From Azospirillum griseum (GTDB lineage Bacteria; Pseudomonadota; Alphaproteobacteria; Azospirillales; Azospirillaceae): DNA of 64,000 nt. The stretch is taken from NCBI RefSeq assembly GCF_003966125.1, contig NZ_RXMA01000006.1, forward strand, positions 1 through 64,000. The letters are read 5' to 3'. The notes beneath the pieces are model-generated. The model made no database searches. It was not told where the DNA came from and saw only the letters and a program-made list of their open reading frames with translations. This document shows positions 61,531 to 64,000 of this stretch, piece after piece. The position numbers were made by a program, and so were the translations under genes. Numbering within the stretch: position 1 is the first letter of the stretch; each line of letters begins with the position of its first letter.

Positions 61531-63291
61531 ATGAAGGCGTGGGACGACGAACCTCTGTTCGGGAGCGATGCGGACGACACCGCCGCGCGCTTGCCGCGCT
61601 CCCGAGGGGAACCCTGGCCAATCCTGGTCGTGGATGACGATCCGCAGGTGCACGCGATGACATCCGTGCTGTTGCGTGATTTCGACTATGACGGTCGCCC
61701 GTTTGAAGTGGTCGGCGCGTTGTCGGCAGCGGAGGCGCGCACCATTCTCGCCGAACGCCCGGATCTGCCGGTTGCGTTGCTGGACGTCGTCATGGAGACG
61801 GAGGACGCCGGTTTGCGGCTGGTCCGCCACATCCGCGATGATCTGGGAAACCGGCGGATGCGGATCATTCTGCGGACCGGGCAACCGGGGCAGGCCCCTG
61901 AGCGTGACGTGATCGTCGATTACGACATCAACGATTACAAGGCCAAGAGCGAACTGACCGCTCAACGGCTGTTCACCACGCTGGTCAGCGCCTTGCGGGC
62001 CTGGCGTGACATCGTGACGATCGAGCGGAACCGGCTTGGGCTGGAACGAATCCTCAGCGCCTCGGCGTCGCTGTTCGAGTTGCGTTCCATGCGGGCCTTT
62101 GTTGAAACTCTGGTGGATCAGTTGTCGCGCGTGGTCGATCCAGGCGGTGATCCGGCCATTCTCGCCTGTCGGCGTGTCGAACGGGGCGATGGCGTGCCGC
62201 ACATGGCGGTGGTGGCGGGGATCGGTCGGCATTCCCGCATCGTGGGCTTGCCGATTGCGGATGCGCTGTCCTCCGTCCTGTCGTCAGAGGTGGAGGAGGC
62301 GCAGCAAACCAATCACAATCTGTATTCCGGTGGCCATTGCGTGCTGGTGTTCCGCACCCGCGAGCATGGAAAAACCATTTTGGTCCTGGAGCGCGAGGAA
62401 CCGTACACGGCGGATGAGCATCGCCTGTTGGAGCTGTTCTGCAACCGTGTCGCCATTGGTTTCGACAATGTCTGTCTGTATGAGGAGTTGATCGCGCTGA
62501 ACCGGTCGCTGGAACAGCGGGTGGAGACACGGACGGCGGAACTGGCGGCCAACCAGCGCGCCCTGATTCAAGCCAAGGAGCGGGTCGAACGCGCGCTGGA
62601 GCGCGAATTGAGCGCCAAGGAGAACCAAAGCCAGTTTCTGAGCATGGTCAGCCACGAATTCCGCACCCCTCTGGCGATCATTGACAGCGCCGCGCAGCTT
62701 CTGGCGCTTCGGGCTGAGCAAAGCGGGCCGGATATGTTGGAACGGTTGTCGGTCATCCGGGGCAGTGTTCAGCGTCTGACGGGTCTGATCGATGCCCATC
62801 TGACCGATGAACGGCTGCAAAGCAACGCCATGATTTTGGAGCGCAGCCCGACCGATTTGGCGATCCTGATTCTCACCGTCGCAAACCCTTTTCAGGTTGC
62901 GTATCCGGATCGGATGTTTCGGGTGGATCTGGGCGGTCTGCCCCGTCAGGCGGAGGTGGACAGTCACCTCATCAGCGTGGTTCTCACCAACCTGATCACA
63001 AACGCGGTCAAATACTCCGGGGCCGGCACGGCGATCACACTGTGCGGTCACACCGATGGCGGCATGGCGGTGATTGAGGTTGCGGACCAAGGGCGCGGGA
63101 TACCGGACGTCGAGATACCCAGGCTGTTTGACCGCTTCTTTCGAGGAAGCTGCGCCGTTGGTGTTCCGGGGACCGGCATAGGGCTGCACACCGTTCAACA
63201 GATCGTTCACCTTCACGGCGGGGCGGTGACGGTGGACAGCCGTGTGGGGGAGGGGACACGCTTCCGAGTCATTCTTCCGGTCTCCGTCTGA
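61531..63291 (+). CDS. Receiver-DUF3369-histidine kinase
   Basis: A 586-aa cytoplasmic signalling protein. An N-terminal receiver (about 28-150) has the acidic cluster DDD, phosphoacceptor Asp85 (LLDVVMET) and Lys in DYKAKSE. The DUF3369 region (about 165-330) follows, then a coiled coil, a HisKA domain with His375 in MVSHEFRTP, and an ATPase domain with TNLITNAVKYS, VADQGRGIP, LFDRFFRG and GTGIGLHTV. This inverted receiver-first layout suggests it is itself controlled by phosphorylation. The SiaB-type gene follows by 167 bases. Confidence 0.9.
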   Translation: MKAWDDEPLFGSDADDTAARLPRSRGEPWPILVVDDDPQVHAMTSVLLRDFDYDGRPFEVVGALSAAEARTILAERPDLPVALLDVVMETEDAGLRLVRHIRDDLGNRRMRIILRTGQPGQAPERDVIVDYDINDYKAKSELTAQRLFTTLVSALRAWRDIVTIERNRLGLERILSASASLFELRSMRAFVETLVDQLSRVVDPGGDPAILACRRVERGDGVPHMAVVAGIGRHSRIVGLPIADALSSVLSSEVEEAQQTNHNLYSGGHCVLVFRTREHGKTILVLEREEPYTADEHRLLELFCNRVAIGFDNVCLYEELIALNRSLEQRVETRTAELAANQRALIQAKERVERALERELSAKENQSQFLSMVSHEFRTPLAIIDSAAQLLALRAEQSGPDMLERLSVIRGSVQRLTGLIDAHLTDERLQSNAMILERSPTDLAILILTVANPFQVAYPDRMFRVDLGGLPRQAEVDSHLISVVLTNLITNAVKYSGAGTAITLCGHTDGGMAVIEVADQGRGIPDVEIPRLFDRFFRGSCAVGVPGTGIGLHTVQQIVHLHGGAVTVDSRVGEGTRFRVILPVSV

Positions 63292-63458
63292 GATCAGGAC
63301 CATGCCGGTGGAAGAGTGAAAAGCCTGAATGAATGTGTGGGATTTGGAAATCTATGGCTCTTTACCGCCGGAACTGACATATTTTTCATGCCTTTTGCCG
63401 CAATCACGTCAGATGCTGGCGTTGCGTGTCCTCGGATCGAATTGGGAAAGCGCAGTCC

Positions 63459-64000
63459 ATGCTTGCTCAACAATACGCCGCAATCAAACGCGATCTTGAT
63501 GACAAGGGTATTGTCTTTTCGTTCTGCGGCTATCTGTCCGAAGGAATTTTGTATTCCTTGGGCGAAGCGCTGCGAGAGAAAATGACTCTGGCGGATACGG
63601 ACGCGCCAACCGTGCGCCGGGTCTTCGCCGTGTTTGTGGAGCAGATGCAGAACATCATCCGGTATTCGGCGGAAAAGGTGACAGGGGCAACCACACGCGC
63701 GGTGGAATTGAGCGCGGGCATGGTGACAATCGGGATGGAGCGCAACACCGTGTTCATCGTCTGCGGCAACACCGTGCGCAACGATGATGTGCCGCGCCTG
63801 CGCGAACGTCTCGATCACCTGCGCAGCCTGGACCGGGAGGGGATCAAGACGTATTACCGCGAACAGTTGCGGGAGGAACCGGAGGATGGCAGCCGGGGAG
63901 CCACCATAGGATTGATCGAGATTGCCCGGCGCGCCAGCGAGCCAATCGACTATGATTTTGACACGATGGACGACGAGCGCAGTTTTTTCTGCCTGAAGGT
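63459..64000 (+). CDS. SiaB-family serine kinase (partial, runs off window)
   Basis: The first 180 residues of a gene cut by the window end. MLAQQYAAIKRDLDDKGIVFSFCGYLSEGILYSLGEALREKM and FVEQMQNIIRYS match SiaB-type proteins, histidine-kinase-fold serine kinases that phosphorylate the small SiaC-like partner in partner-switching control of c-di-GMP signalling in Pseudomonas. The N-box-like EQMQNIIRYSAE and the following strand pattern are in place. The ATG at 63459 fits family starts. A SiaC-like gene would be expected just beyond the edge. Confidence 0.75.
   Translation, partial: MLAQQYAAIKRDLDDKGIVFSFCGYLSEGILYSLGEALREKMTLADTDAPTVRRVFAVFVEQMQNIIRYSAEKVTGATTRAVELSAGMVTIGMERNTVFIVCGNTVRNDDVPRLRERLDHLRSLDREGIKTYYREQLREEPEDGSRGATIGLIEIARRASEPIDYDFDTMDDERSFFCLK

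Noticed and set aside
63316..63585. 89-codon plus-strand frame
   Set aside because: It overlaps the start of the SiaB-type gene in another frame and has no motif.

Overview
The window is a GC-rich chromosomal segment of an alphaproteobacterium, most likely of the Rhodospirillales (Azospirillum-like) branch. The class assignment rests on the cell-cycle regulator GcrA, a PopZ/DUF2497 polar organiser beside valS, the rpsF-rpsR-DUF2232-rplI block, a rlpA-dacC-tmk-holB-metG-tatD run, and an ECF sigma/anti-sigma pair. The order-level placement is inference from gene content and synteny. I saw no rRNA or tRNA gene, insertion sequence, integrase, prophage block or CRISPR array.

Layout. 1-3.2 kb: two small unknown ORFs and a PAS-GGDEF-EAL c-di-GMP protein whose GGDEF motif is degenerate. 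3.3-9.3 kb: an NhaP2/CvrA-type antiporter, a patatin-like phospholipase, a periplasmic solute-binding protein and an MsbA-type ABC exporter. 9.4-10.5 kb: an orphan protein with a caspase-like (peptidase C80-like) His/Cys signature. 10.5-17.7 kb: a tightly packed minus-strand housekeeping run (rlpA, dacC, tmk, holB, metG, tatD, metallo-hydrolase). 18-24 kb: pcm, rhodanese, tolC, popZ, valS. 24.1-25.25 kb: an AT-rich foreign-looking island with an unknown 273-aa gene, abutting an apparent 3' gene remnant. 25.3-29.6 kb: ccoG with a well-positioned FNR/FixK-type box, a small alarmone hydrolase, a VWA/CoxE-like protein and a methyltransferase. 29.6-31.8 kb: an accessory stretch with a ParE-type toxin-antitoxin pair between repeat copies, a TTAA-N7-TTAA palindrome, an HTH protein with a low-complexity linker, and an ACACGGAT-type repeat element. 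31.9-37.2 kb: a Thermus/Rickettsia-type isocitrate dehydrogenase, an ECF sigma and anti-sigma, gcrA, a Rossmann protein, and a second, eukaryote-type NADP isocitrate dehydrogenase. 37.7-44.9 kb: rplI-DUF2232-rpsR-rpsF, and divergently fabD-fabG-acpP-fabF-mltG. 44.9-55.3 kb: a chemosensory cluster (two divergent related MCPs, cheR, a triple-CheW protein, cheB, cheY, a long cheA). 55.7-64 kb: recG, a DUF502 protein, a Crp/Fnr regulator, hisE, two membrane-anchored coiled-coil proteins, a REC-DUF3369-histidine kinase, and the start of a SiaB-type kinase gene cut by the window edge.

How the genes work together. Most of the window is core biology: fatty acid synthesis leading into MltG, DNA replication and translation, septal peptidoglycan processing by RlpA and DacC, and cell polarity and cell cycle through PopZ and GcrA. 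The more distinctive systems are the chemosensory operon with an unusual CheW scaffold, the kinase plus SiaB module at the right edge, the caspase-like orphan, and the repeat-flanked toxin-antitoxin region beside an AT-rich insertion.
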